From the NCBI RefSeq assembly GCF_032062135.1, contig NC_092860.1, forward strand, positions 156,683,259-156,747,258: a DNA stretch of 64,000 bases, read 5' to 3'. This DNA is from Pyxicephalus adspersus. Lineage: Eukaryota > Chordata > Amphibia > Anura > Pyxicephalidae. The notes beneath the pieces are model-generated. The model was not told the origin of the DNA. It searched no databases and was given only the letters and a program-made list of their open reading frames with translations. Numbering within the stretch: position 1 is the first letter of the stretch; every line of letters begins with the position of its first letter. Positions 1-10,339 of the stretch are shown piece after piece. Made by a program: the position numbers and the translations under genes.

Positions 1-533
1 ATGCAGTGACAGACAGCCAATCGGCTGTCTGCCACAACAAAGATGGAGGGGGCATCCCTGCTGTAATTGGAGGGCATGGGGGAGTTGCCCACCCTGCCCA
101 GTTGTTTGAGTGCATTGTGGGAGGGCCGAATTCGGGTAGTCGAATGCTGCAAAATTCGGGTTAGGTCGACCCGAATTCAAACAGCCATATTCGGGTCGAA
201 CATAAGGACAACCCGAATTCGAACAACAACACTAATTTTGTATTGGATTGGATATAGGACTTTGTATTGAATACAACACAAAATATTTGAATTTCCCGCT
301 ATGACCCCCGTCGATGGGCGCATGCACTGACATCAGGAATCGCCGAGGGACGAGTACGCGAACACCAAGTGTTCTAATTCTTTCCGTACTTCCATGGAAA
401 AAGCGTTACGTTATTATTTAATAATTACCTTAAAAAAAAATTATAAAACAAAACAAAATAGTGTATAATGTAATGTAACTGTACAGTAGCTTATAAATTA
501 TATATATATAAAAATTATATATATATTATATAA
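1..533. repeat. Repeat-derived sequence with TTCGGGT words; no gene
   Basis: Short words such as GAATTCGGGT and GACCCGAATTC recur in both orientations at 120-225, and a diverged half copy of the palindromic GTATTG repeat family follows (235-400). From 410 to 533 the sequence is AT-rich and simple. No coding signal. Confidence 0.4.
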
Positions 534-880
534 AGATTTCTTTGTATTGGACTCAATACAAATTTTTTGTATTGAATCCAATACAAAATGATTTGAATTT
601 CCTGCCCCGCCTCCCGCCCGCACTGACACATGCATTGGCGTTACCAGGAAACCCCGGAGATCGTCACTGCACACGGCGGGAGAAGGCAGAAGACATCTCC
701 AGAGGAGCTGCGGGGACAAGGTAAGTGTTTTTTTTCAGTTGTAATCCGATTGTCATACAATGTTGTATGACAATCAGATTGCACTGTAACACTTGTTTCT
801 ATTTTTAGCTACCCCGAACCGGGCTTGGCGTAAGAAAACCTGCTGAAAGCGTTTACCCCGAACCAGGCTTGGGGTAACTG
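534..880 (+). repeat. Palindromic GTATTG / CCCCGA interspersed repeat, copy 1
   Basis: Contains nested palindromes: TTGTATTGGACTCAATACAA with TTGTATTGAATCCAATACAA at 541-588, ACAATGTTGTATGACAAT near 757-773, and the pair ACCCCGAACC / GGCTTGGGGT near 812-870. Related copies lie in the opposite orientation at 7575-8160 and 30540-30990. No coding capacity; probably a non-autonomous DNA element. Superfamily not determined. Confidence 0.6.
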
Positions 881-894
881 CCCAGGTGGGTAAT

Positions 895-2230
895 TCAAGA
901 AAGTACTTTGCTAGCTTTAGATATTGCAGCTTGGAATTGCATGCTGTTATTAAGTCTATGATCTACCAGAACCCCCAGATCGTTTTCCATTTCTGACTCC
1001 CCCAAATGTATTCCCCCTAGACAGTATGAAGCATGCATGTTGTTAGCTCCCAAGTGCATAACTTTACATTTATCTATATTAAATGTCATTTGCCACTTGG
1101 CTGCCCAATCACACAGTACATCCAGGTCTGCTTGTAGATTATAGACATCCTGTATGGACCTAATTCCATGACATAGTTTGGTGTCATCTGCAAACACAGA
1201 AATCCCAAACTCTATATCATTTATAAAGATGTTACACAGTAAAGGTCCCAACACTGAACCCTGGGGTACACCACTAATAACCTAAGACCATTCAGAGTAT
1301 GAATCATTATTGGAGATGTGGCAGTGGTGGTGGTATATCACAGTGACTATAAATAGAGCAATAACGTGCCTACCCTCATCATTCAATAGATCAAAAAACA
1401 ACAAAGACAGAGATTTAAGCAGGGTTTTTCAGCACAAACGATGTATTCAACATACATTAACAAAATGTGTAATAGGGTTTGTACATTAAAAATAAAAAGT
1501 ACTTACTACAAAGAATAGTAATCAAAGGTTGGTTTGAACCACCTTATTATCCTTGGGGTTCAACCACAGACAAAGTGATTTTTTCACTAGACATATAACA
1601 GCTATCAACTTATAAATTGTTGACCATATACAATGTTTGATCATTACATTTGATGATCAAACATTGTCTGACCACTAGTTGTGTACAGTGGTATTTTTTA
1701 ATGTACAAACCCTATTACACATTTTGTTATTGTATGAATCATTATTTACAACTCTCTGGATGCGATCTTTAAGCCAGTTCTCTATCCATTTACAGATTGA
1801 CTTTTCTAAACCTATCGACCCTAACTTGCCTATTAACTGTCTGTGGGGTAACAGTGTCAAATGGTTTAGCAAAGTCCAAGTACACTATATCAACTATATC
1901 AACTGCCACTCCACTGTCTACCTGTTTACTTACTTCCTCATAAAAAGAGAGTAAATTTGTTTGACAACTTCTGTCTTTCTTGAAGCCATGCTGACTATCA
2001 CTTATATTATTATTTTCTAGCAGAAACTTCTCTATGTGGTCCTTTATCAAACTCTCTAAGCCCTGTCCATCTATGGACGTTAAACTAATGGGTCTATAGT
2101 TACCTGGTAATGACTTTGTTACCTTTTTGAAGATAGAGACCACATTGGCCTTACGCCAATCCATCAGTACCTTGGTAGTGGCTAAAGAGTCTCTAAAAAT
2201 TAGAAATAGCATTCTGTCATTTTCCAGCCG
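895..2230 (-). mobile_element. CR1-type LINE, reverse transcriptase fragment, interrupted
   Basis: On the minus strand the two blocks 2212-1732 and 1310-895 encode one colinear RT. Seen in order: WRKANVVSIFKK, PGNYRPISLTS, SQHGFKKDRSC, VDIVYLDFAKPFDTV, then after the interruption [23 protein letters not shown] (the catalytic A/DD box), KWQMTFNIDKCKVMHLG and ENDLGVLVD. These are the CR1-clade pattern. There is no endonuclease here, and stops are present (one before VISGVPQGS), so it is dead and 5'-truncated. A 421-bp insertion sits at 1311-1731. Confidence 0.85.
1311..1731. mobile_element. 421-bp insertion in CR1 with 14-bp target duplication
   Basis: Flanked by exact direct repeats GTATGAATCATTAT at 1297-1310 and 1732-1745. 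Removing the insert and one repeat restores continuous CR1 sequence. Inside, a 34-bp inverted repeat pairs 1459-1492 with 1695-1728, almost at the right end. A second small palindrome (ATGTTTGATCATTACATTTGATGATCAAACAT) lies at 1633-1664. There is no open frame. A 14-bp duplication would fit retroposition, while the inverted repeat resembles a fold-back element, so the class is open. Confidence 0.75.
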
Positions 2231-2600
2231 GATACAATAGAATACCTTAATATTTCAGAGAAGTTTATGAAGACACAGTCATGGCTCAATCACCTCCTTT
2301 GCTCTTATTTGTATATGTATTACCAACTTTTCTGAAAAAATCAGAACAGCAACTCTATATGAACTGGTGTCTGTAGGATCGTAATATTAACATAAAAGCT
2401 GACGTTTCTTTAAGAAATAGATACATTTTTCCCTGACATTTGGTGCCGAAACCTGGGATGTACAGATGATGATTGGACCAGCACCTCAGTAACTGCATTG
2501 GAGCAATCGGAACATGCCCAGCCATCAGGTAAAGCCTATTTAGCTTACCAGGGATCTTCTCTTGCTATGGACTGCATTGTCTAGTCTGGTGAGTCACAAG
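2231..2600 (+). repeat. LTR-like end with retroviral-type primer binding site
   Basis: TGGTGCCGAAACCTGGGA at 2452-2469 has the look of a primer binding site: its complement ends in CCA like a tRNA 3' end. The 200 bp before it could be the remnant of a long terminal repeat, but I see no matching second copy and no gag downstream; the L2-derived repeat begins soon after. Probable solitary scrap of an endogenous retroelement. Confidence 0.35.
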
Positions 2601-2621
2601 CTCCATCACTCAAACCTCATG

Positions 2622-2912
2622 GGGTAGGTAGGTGGACAGGCTGTGTGTGGGGTAGATAGGTGGGAAGGCTGTGTATGGGGTAGGTAGGNNNNNNNNNNNN
2701 NNNNNNNNNNNNNNNNNNNNNNNNNNNNNNNNNNNNNNNNNNNNNNNNNNNNNNNNNNNNNNNNNNNNNNNNTGTGTATGGGGTAGGTAGGTGGGCAGGC
2801 TGTGTATGGGGTAGGTAGGTGGGAAGGCTGTGTATGGGGTAGGTAGGTGGTAAGGCTGTGTATTGGGTAGGTAGGTGGGAAGGCTGTGTATGGGGTAGGT
2901 AGGTGGGTGGGT
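2622..2912. repeat. 28-bp minisatellite (GTGTATGGGGTAGGTAGGTG core), with assembly gap
   Basis: Tandem units of 28 bp differing at one or two bases (GGGAAGGCT / GGGCAGGCT / GGTAAGGCT endings). An N run at 2689-2772 interrupts it, so copy number is unknown. It abuts an L2 fragment at the point where other L2 copies read GGGAAGGATGGATGAG, so the array may have expanded from LINE sequence. Confidence 0.85.
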
Positions 2913-3520
2913 AGGATAGAGGAGTCTGGCTGCAGCATTCATAATAGATTGTAGAGTAGAGAGTCGGGTTAGTGGAATACCAGAAAGGAGGAGGTTACAG
3001 TAGTCCAGACGAGGGATGATAAGAGCGTGTACAAGGAGTTTGGTGGTCTCAGGGGACAGGTAGGGGCAGATTTTGGAGATGTTTTGCAGGTGGGAGTGGC
3101 AGGATGTTTCAAATGTGGGTGTCGAAAGAAAGGGCAGAATTGAAGGTAAAACCAAGACAAGGTGCCTGTGGGAGGGATGAATAACAGTGTTATTATCAGT
3201 TAAAAGAAATATGTATGAAATATGTCAGGGGTGATTTGGAATGTGAGGAGGATTTTCCATTAAAAGAAACTCGAAAGGAGCGGTCAGACAGATAGGAAGC
3301 AAACCAAGAGAGAGCAGTGTCACTGATACCAATGGAGCCATGATTTGTATTAGAAATGGAGATAACAGTGTCAGAGGAAAGGAGAAGTTGCCTTGAGACT
3401 TAGCTCTGATGAGGACATTGGACACTTTAGTAAGGGATGTTTCAGTGGAATGGGCAACATCGAAAGTGTCAAGGAGAGAGTTGGTGCTCAGGTAATCTTT
3501 AGAGGACTTCAAAGATTATC
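2913..3520 (-). mobile_element. L2-type LINE fragment, RT C-terminal part, minus strand
   Basis: Minus-strand translation shows [33 protein letters not shown] and [11 protein letters not shown], the same C-terminal block as the long L2 copy at 37718-40430. Compared with that copy about 290 bp are missing near 3237-3240. Frames are broken. Ends in the RT N-terminal part (DTVISI-like) near 3500. Confidence 0.8.
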
Positions 3521-3539
3521 TAATAAAGAGAAATTGAAT

Positions 3540-3900
3540 TCCATTTGATTCAATTAAATTTTAATCTTGTAAGAGTAGAATTCAGGTAAAATCAGACTTT
3601 GTGACCTCCTGTCGTACAGCCGTGTCTATATAGTGTATATATAGTGCAAAAACATTTGACACGCACCCTATACAGTGAGACAATGTTGTAAAACGTGTCC
3701 CTGAGGTCACAGGGTCTGATGCTACCTGAATTCTACATGAAAAGAGGTTAATTCTGCTTTTTCCTAAAAACGTAAGTACAAATGTTTTACATAAGTACAG
3801 ACCTCAGGGACACTTTTTACAACATTGTCTCACTGTATATGGTGCATTGACCCTTTTCAAGCAGAATTTCAAGTAGAATTACTTTCAACCCCAGGGAATT
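3540..3900. repeat. Fold-back repeat with about 42-bp inverted arms
   Basis: Arms at 3669-3709 (ACAGTGAGACAATGTTGTAA core) and 3800-3842 are near-perfect inverted copies, separated by about 90 bp that itself contains AATTCTAC / AATTCTGC words in both orientations. No open frame. A MITE-like element is the simplest reading; terminal repeats and target duplication not resolved. Confidence 0.55.
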
Positions 3901-5040
3901 ATCCTTAAGCATTGTTACACTGTGTATGCACCCCACAAAAAAGGATTTGGGTACAGAGAACAAGCCAGATTTATATAACAATCAATGGTGTTATTGGCAT
4001 CTGAATTGGACTCATTAATTGGAGTTAAAAAGTATATATATATATATATATATTTTTTTTTCAATTAATAAATGTAAAACATGAGTGCACCTCCCCCCTG
4101 AATTTTTAAATACCAAACACTTTTATAGCCTTGGGGTAGGAAATGGGAGCAGCAAGCGTGTTTGTCCCCCTTCTTATGTAAAATATCTCTTTGGAATCTG
4201 GTTGCCATTAAATGAATGAAGACAGGGCACATAGTGCTCACTGGTTGTCCCTACACTGAAGCTAACATTTCCTCCCCTCCCCCCGGTAGGTAGAGCCTAG
4301 AGGTCATGACCTGGTGATTGCCCGGCAGCAAAGCAGTCTGGGTGCCATCTTTTGCAGGGTGCTCTGGTAAATAACACTCTCTTCCTAAGGCGGAAGCTCC
4401 CCATACCTCTCCCACCCATTGTTTCTTCATCAGATGATAGATTGGGGCTGATAAATGTGTTTCTATAATATACCAGCATCTTTTTTTACCTTGTTTGGTG
4501 AAGTCCTTTAACATTTTCATCACTATTTTCATCTAGGGCAGTTTAAAAAAATGCCAGAATGAGAATAGGGTAAGTGACCAAAAACCAAAAACCATCAGAC
4601 TGTCCCAGCTGAGCAGTCCTATGATAAATAGAATCAGGTTGTACATTGCCATCCATTTTGTACGTTGGACACACTTGAAAGACTGCACTAGATCAAACAA
4701 AAAATTGGGAAAAACAAGGATGAAAAAAAAACTGAAAACCAAAATTAAGAAACAAATGTTTTGCATGGGAATGCATCTGCTAGACTTCTGATGTACTAAA
4801 GAGCTGCAGCAATCTGATGTACTAAAGAATTTCTTCTTCTCTTTTATATACAGATACAAAGCTGTAGAATAACTCTGGACAAAAATAATGCACTGAGATC
4901 AATCACGCTCCCTCGGCTCTATCTAGGGGACAATAACCATATTAATTAACTAAAGAGATCCATGTGTCCTCAATTTTGCTTTGTAAACTGTTCGGCATGT
5001 AGACATAAGTTCCTCATAAAAAATAATTCTCTACACTTTT
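3901..5040. other. No gene seen; short repeats
   Basis: Holds a TA microsatellite (4032-4053) followed by T and CAATTAAT, and a stretch at 4020-4160 that recurs inverted at 14260-14400 (CCTTGGGGTAGGAAATGGGAGCAG against the complement). The rest is AT-rich unique-looking sequence; the ORFs present have no recognisable family. Confidence 0.4.
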
Positions 5041-5660
5041 TATGGCTAGGGAAATGGTGATGATAGATCCGACATGGGAGAGGGAGACCTTCTTGTTTCC
5101 TTGTTTAAAGACCCATCTTCCCCCAGATCATTAACAAAAGAGGCTTCTTGCAAGGGGTCTTTGAAAAGTTGTGTCTCTCTATCCGGGAGAAAAACTTTAA
5201 GCACTGCAGGATACAAGAGAGCGAATTTTATGCCTTGGAAATTAGTTGCTTGTATATGGGCGAAAACGCCCTGCGTTGCTTGGTGGTTTCAACGGAATAA
5301 TCAGAAAATTGCAGCAATTTGTTGTAATCCTAGAGAAAGTGTACTTGTGATCTTAAGGCTTTCAGTAGATGTAATCTGTCATTAAAGTCCAAGTACTGAG
5401 CGATTATACGCCTTGGAGCCTGTCTGTTGCGTTGAAGTGGGCACTAGCTAGGTTGTAAGTGCTGAGAGACTTCATGTGCCAGCGTTTTGTAATTTAGTGG
5501 GATGTATGCTGAGGTCTGACTGCCTGCCATACCATGGCTGGATCCTTGCTCCACGTGCTCTCCATGCTTATCTGCCATCTTAGTGGCTGCTCTCTTCCTC
5601 TGAGAATGCTTCTGCTGAGCCAGCTTAGAAGCTTGTGAAGTGGTTACTAAATGATCCATC
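5040..5660 (-). mobile_element. Tx1/L1 LINE ORF1 fragment, minus strand
   Basis: Minus-strand translation includes PRRIIAQYLDFNDRLHLLKA and DYSVETTKQRRAFSPIYKQL, the C-terminal domain of L1 ORF1 nucleic-acid-binding protein (Transposase_22). Upstream (5660-5444) a 71-residue polar piece with TKMADKHGEH looks like the N-terminus, so the coiled coil and RRM appear deleted. It lies on the 3' side of the ORF2 fragment at 5890-9545, the wrong order for one element, so it is a separate insertion. Confidence 0.65.
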
Positions 5661-5889
5661 CAGTTGTCCAGGCTCTCGACTAGCGTATGATGTGTGTCAC
5701 TTGCTGCTTTACATCGCTGCTAGCATTGGGCGCAGGAAAAGGAAGTCAAATTTGTATTTTAAATGTATTCACATTTTATTGTATTCACAGCAGCAGTTAA
5801 CCTTATTAAAAGGGATCTGCGATAAACCTTTCTTTGAATAGAGGTAAGATAAAAACAAAAAAAGCCCGCCTCAAAAGGTAACCTGTAAA

Positions 5890-7572
5890 CCTAGGGAGCA
5901 GACCATGCACCCTCTCCCAAAAAGGAACGAACTCTAGAGCAATCCCAGAAAATATGCAAGAATGTGTGTTCATTACATCTCCAGCAAATGTCCAAGGCCA
6001 TTGGAAACAGATCTAATACATTCCAGCACTCCAGCATGTACCATCTCCCCAGGATTTTATAACCTGTCTCTTGGTATGATGAGTTAATCGAGGAGGATTG
6101 AGCAATGGAAAGTAATTGATCACATTTGTCAGGGGAAAGATCTACAAAAAGATCTTGGGCCCACTGTGTAACAAAGGGGGGATAAATTCTGAATCTGATT
6201 AAAGATGAGTATAGATGGGAGGTCAAATGCTGAACTGGACCCTGCGTCATACATAGAGACTCAAAATCTGTGAGTGTCTTCCTAAATTTCTCCAATCTCG
6301 GGAGAAAATTCACAAAATGGAGTAATTCACATATACGCTACAAACCGAATTCAGCAAAGACATGATCTGAGCTAATTTCCAATAAAGTCAGCCAGGCAGG
6401 GTACCGCAAGAAAAAGTACACTTGGTTAGCACCCAATTCTGCCATAGCCTTAAATTTTGAGTCTTCTGGACTTCGTAGAAAATTAATATGACCAATCACA
6501 GGACTCAAGGGTGAGAGCCCCGGGGAGATGGAATGAGTTTGAGAGATATTTTAAAAAAGGGTCAGGGTCGCCCCTACAGTAGGATGCTTACAGATACAAG
6601 GAGGGACTTGAAACAGAATCCAGGTTAAGGCTATCAAGGATATCTCTGCTGTCGCCTGCTCAATTTTAATTCAATGCTTACAATTCGCCTTTCTAAACCA
6701 TTTGACTATCCTGCCTATATGTACTGCAGCATAGTAAAGCGAGCGGTCTGGTACTTCCACTCCACCATGCTTTATCGGTAAACTAAGTATATTAAAGCTC
6801 AACCTGGGCCTTTTATGCGCCCAGATGAACTGAGTAAAAATCGCTCTAAGGTTTCAAAAATAAAATGTTGAAATTTTAATTGGGAGTGATTGCATCACAT
6901 AAAGAAGTTGTGGTAGTAACACCATCTTAATAGCATTACAGCAACCAAACCAGGAGAGCACTAGTGGGACAAGTCTCGTTTAAAATCCCCCAAGAGAGGA
7001 GTTAAATTTAAAGGGTACAATCCAGCAAGATCACTGCAGATCTAAACACACAGATATTTACCTTTTTCAGATGACCAGCGGAATGAGAAAGTGTTTTTCA
7101 ATGTCTTGCATAAGGCTTCTGGAAGAGATAGATTTAAAGCTTCTGATTTCTGGTAATTAATTTTAAAGTTTGATAACGAACCATAATATGACAATTCCTT
7201 CAAAAGGCTGTGAGTATGAATAATGATGGAGAGAGAGGACAACCCTGCTCGGTCCCCTTGGAAATCTGAAGTGAGTTGGAAAATACACCATTAACTTTTA
7301 TTCTGCCTGAAGGGAATGAATATAATGTGAGGATCCGCGATAACATACTATGACCATTCCAGTCCACCCTGTTAAATGCATCAGTGGAGATAAGCATCAG
7401 TGGACGACCTTTATTGTGGGCCCAATGTATAATGTCAATGGTTTTAGTAGTGTTGTTCCGCGCTTCTTGGTTAGGCACAAAAACCCACTTGGTCAGGGTG
7501 AATCAGATTCTGGATATAAGGAGTCAGCAATGAGGCTAAAATCTTGGAGTAAAGTTTCACATCTAAATTACC
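5890..7572 (-). mobile_element. Tx1/L1 LINE ORF2, reverse transcriptase and C-terminus, minus strand
   Basis: From high to low coordinate: NLDVKLYSKILASLLTPYIQ then HPDQVGF (RT block 1), LMLISTDAFNRVDWNG (a damaged D.EKAFDR block), VNGVFSNSLQISKGTEQGCP, then LSYYGSLSNFKINYQKSEAL, and last the L1 C-terminal domain with GYKILGRWYMLECW, ICWRCN and HIFWDCSRVRSFLG. Several frameshifts and stops. Upstream it continues across an inserted repeat (7575-8160) with the linker and endonuclease. Confidence 0.88.
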
Positions 7573-7574
7573 CC

Positions 7575-8160
7575 CTGAACGGTAATCCTGAGTGTGGCTC
7601 GGGGTAAAAAAAAACAAGCTGTAACCCAGAGCCACACTCAGGGTAGCTAAAAACATAAAAAATAAACACTTACCTGGTACCATCGGGGTCCACCAGTGTC
7701 CTGCCCATTGGATACCATCCTCGGGCTGCGTCCTCTTCCTCTGATCCTCCCCCAGTGAGTGCACTGACGCTCCCCGGGAGTGACGATGGTGCTTGCGACG
7801 GTGTGTACGAGGGAGCGCAACTGGAAATTTAAATTATTTTGTATTGGATTCAATACAAAATAACTGTACTGAATCCCACACAAAGTAATCATTATATTAT
7901 ATAAATATATATATATATATATATATTTATGTATTATATACTCTACTGTACAGGTATATTACAGGTTTAAGTATTGTAATGCACCCTTGTTTTTTTTTAG
8001 TTTATGTAAACTTTCAAGTTTATTATTAAATTAATTAAATATTAGACATAGTTCGGTGAGGTATGCCCAAGAATTATAGGCCTACAATGTAAAAGAAAAA
8101 TTCTATGCAAAACAATGTACCCCTTTTGGCATAAAAATACTGACATATTTTAGATTGCAA
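7575..8160 (-). repeat. Palindromic GTATTG / CCCCGA repeat, copy 2, inserted in L1
   Basis: Carries the paired words CCTGAGTGTGGCTCGGGGT and AGCCACACTCAGGGTAGC at 7587-7645, TTGTATTGGATTCAATACAA at 7840-7859, a TA microsatellite (7903-7927), and the tail AAAACAATGTACCCCTTTTGGCATAAAAA (8106-8134) that also occurs in the 30540 copy. It separates the RT from the linker of one L1 ORF2, so it inserted there or replaced a segment. Confidence 0.65.
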
Positions 8161-9545
8161 GGGAGGTGAAGGAGTGAAATTGGTCTAAAACAAGCACAGG
8201 TTGTGGGGTCTCTCCCTTCTTAAGGAATAACAATAACGTGAGCCCCAAGAATGTCTGGGCATTGGGAAGTGCATTTAAGGCCCCCACAAATATATAGCTT
8301 CTATGTGGGTATTGGCATGTGTTGAAGAGGTCTGTGAGTTTCACATTATAAAGTTAGGCATGGAACTACATTGGAGATGTCTCTGAGGAGATGAGGTATT
8401 TTCCACCCTGAATCACAAATTTTAGGGACATACATCTTTGCTCTTTTAGCTCTCAAAGCATTAGCTAGAGATCTGCTACATTTATTACCGAATTCAAAGA
8501 AAGAGCGCTTGCACTTTGCCAGGGTAGCCTTTGCCCCGCAAAGCATAGGATTCTAAACTGTTCCCGGGCTTGTTGTAATTGTATTTCAACATCCCTCATC
8601 CCAACTTATTTATGTATCGTTTCTAGAACATGAATGTCCTGTAAAAGTTTTTAAATTTGGGCTCCCTTCTTTCTTTTAAGGGGAGCAGCGTGTTTGATCA
8701 AAAAACCTCCAACAAACGGTTTATGGGTGGCCCAGACCGTTGATGGGTGAGAAACAGAAATAAAGTGGTAGCTGATTGTTTAATTCAGCCAAAACTGGCG
8801 AGTCTAATTAAGTCTCTGTTAAAGATAGGGAGGCAGAAGGGAAGCATAGTCGGAAAGGATGATGTTATCAATACCAGAATTCTCACAGATAGAAAGATCT
8901 ACATGGTGTATTAGAAACATATCTATCCGTGAATATACCTTGTGGACTGCCGGAAAAAAAATATAGTTTAAGGTGGTTGGATGTTGGATACATTAGTGGA
9001 TACATTAGATATATTAGAAGATATATATTGCCTCTGCTAGTGAACTTGTCAAAGGGATCATCCAAGGAAGCATTAAAGTACCCCCCCCGAATCAAGACTC
9101 CTCCAGTAAACTTCAGTAAATGTTATGAAGAACCTTTTGCATAATTCAAATTGGTTTGTGTTAGGGGCATAAATATTATTTATAGTCATCAGTTTAGACT
9201 TAATAGAACATTTAAGAAGGAGGAACCTGCCTTTGCAGTCAGAGCTGACATCTATAAAATTCCAAGATATATGTTTGGATATAAAAATGCTTACTCCCCT
9301 GGATCTTCAGTCTCCATGGTAAACCCACTGATAGTTATGATCTGCCAATATCGGAAGTTTATCAGATCTAAAATTTGTTTCTTGTAAGAAGGCCACCAGT
9401 GCCTTCTACCTATGCAAATCTCGTAGTAGAGACATTCTTTTTTCCGGTATGTTTAGTCCTTTTTCATTAAGGATGACCACCTTAGTGCATGGTATTATAT
9501 TTTGTAGGGGAAGTCACACTCAATCAAGTACCTAGATATTAGAAT
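8161..9545 (-). mobile_element. Tx1/L1 LINE ORF2, endonuclease and linker, minus strand
   Basis: Reading from 9545 down: VVILNEKGLNIPEKR, FLQETNF (LQETH-type active-site block), RGVSIFISKHISWNF, NNIYAPNTNQ (YAPN block) and RGGYFNASLDDPFDKFTSR (GGDFN block with D replaced by Y) are the apurinic-like endonuclease of L1 ORF2. The linker follows at 8546-8346 (FEFGNKCSRSLANALRAKRA). Stops and frameshifts show it is inactive. It is the 5' half of the element whose RT is at 5890-7572. Confidence 0.85.
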
Positions 9546-10339
9546 GAGTTTTGGGCTTGTTTTAGGGGAGGGTCACAAGAACAGGGTTAAAAAATTGGGT
9601 AGAGATAGGGTTAGGGGAGGCTATTTTGGGCTAAGGTGGAAACCCCACAAATCCCTAAACTTTTAAGGACGTCCTACATGGTGTGAAGTTAGAAAGCGAT
9701 GGCGTTGGGCTCCATCACATTCCACCTAAATATTATTACAAACATTTGTAAGCAGGATATATTAAAATAGAAGCAATCAATAAACAAGACAGAGAACCAC
9801 CGGTAATCAAGTAATACAACATAACATTTTTCTCTTTTCCCCATCTCTCTGTAACAGGAGACAAAAACGCAGCAGTTTCCAGATGAGAGGGCATTCCCCG
9901 AGACATACCAAGCTTAAGGGTAAGGAGAATGCTCAAAAGAGGAAAAGGCCTCTAACAAGCAGGCAGGTATTACAGGTTAAGTTAGAGTGGCATCGCTCTC
10001 CCACTCAAATCAAGTAGGCGGCAATGTCACTCAACAGATCAAGTTAAAAGTTACCCTTACGTAAAAACATAGATGTATGTACACAAGTATGTATGGCTGC
10101 AAAATTGAAATACTCAGCCATTCAGGGTCAAGAACACGAAGAAATAACAAGAAGAAATTATGAGGAAGGCCTGTATTTCCTGAGTCTTTGGAGCTGCACG
10201 ATCCGTGGAGACAAAGATATCCACTCGAACGTCAGTTCACTTTTTCCTCACACGTTCATTCCTCTCAGGCCCGTCTTGAATATTTGCTATGCTCCGTCTC
10301 CCTACTTACAACTGTGCAAGAATTGAAAATCCACGCTAT
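9546..10339. other. No gene seen
   Basis: Mixed sequence between two oppositely oriented L1 elements. Part of it (about 9600-9950) may be 5' sequence of the minus-strand L1. The open frames are short and show no family motifs. Confidence 0.35.
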
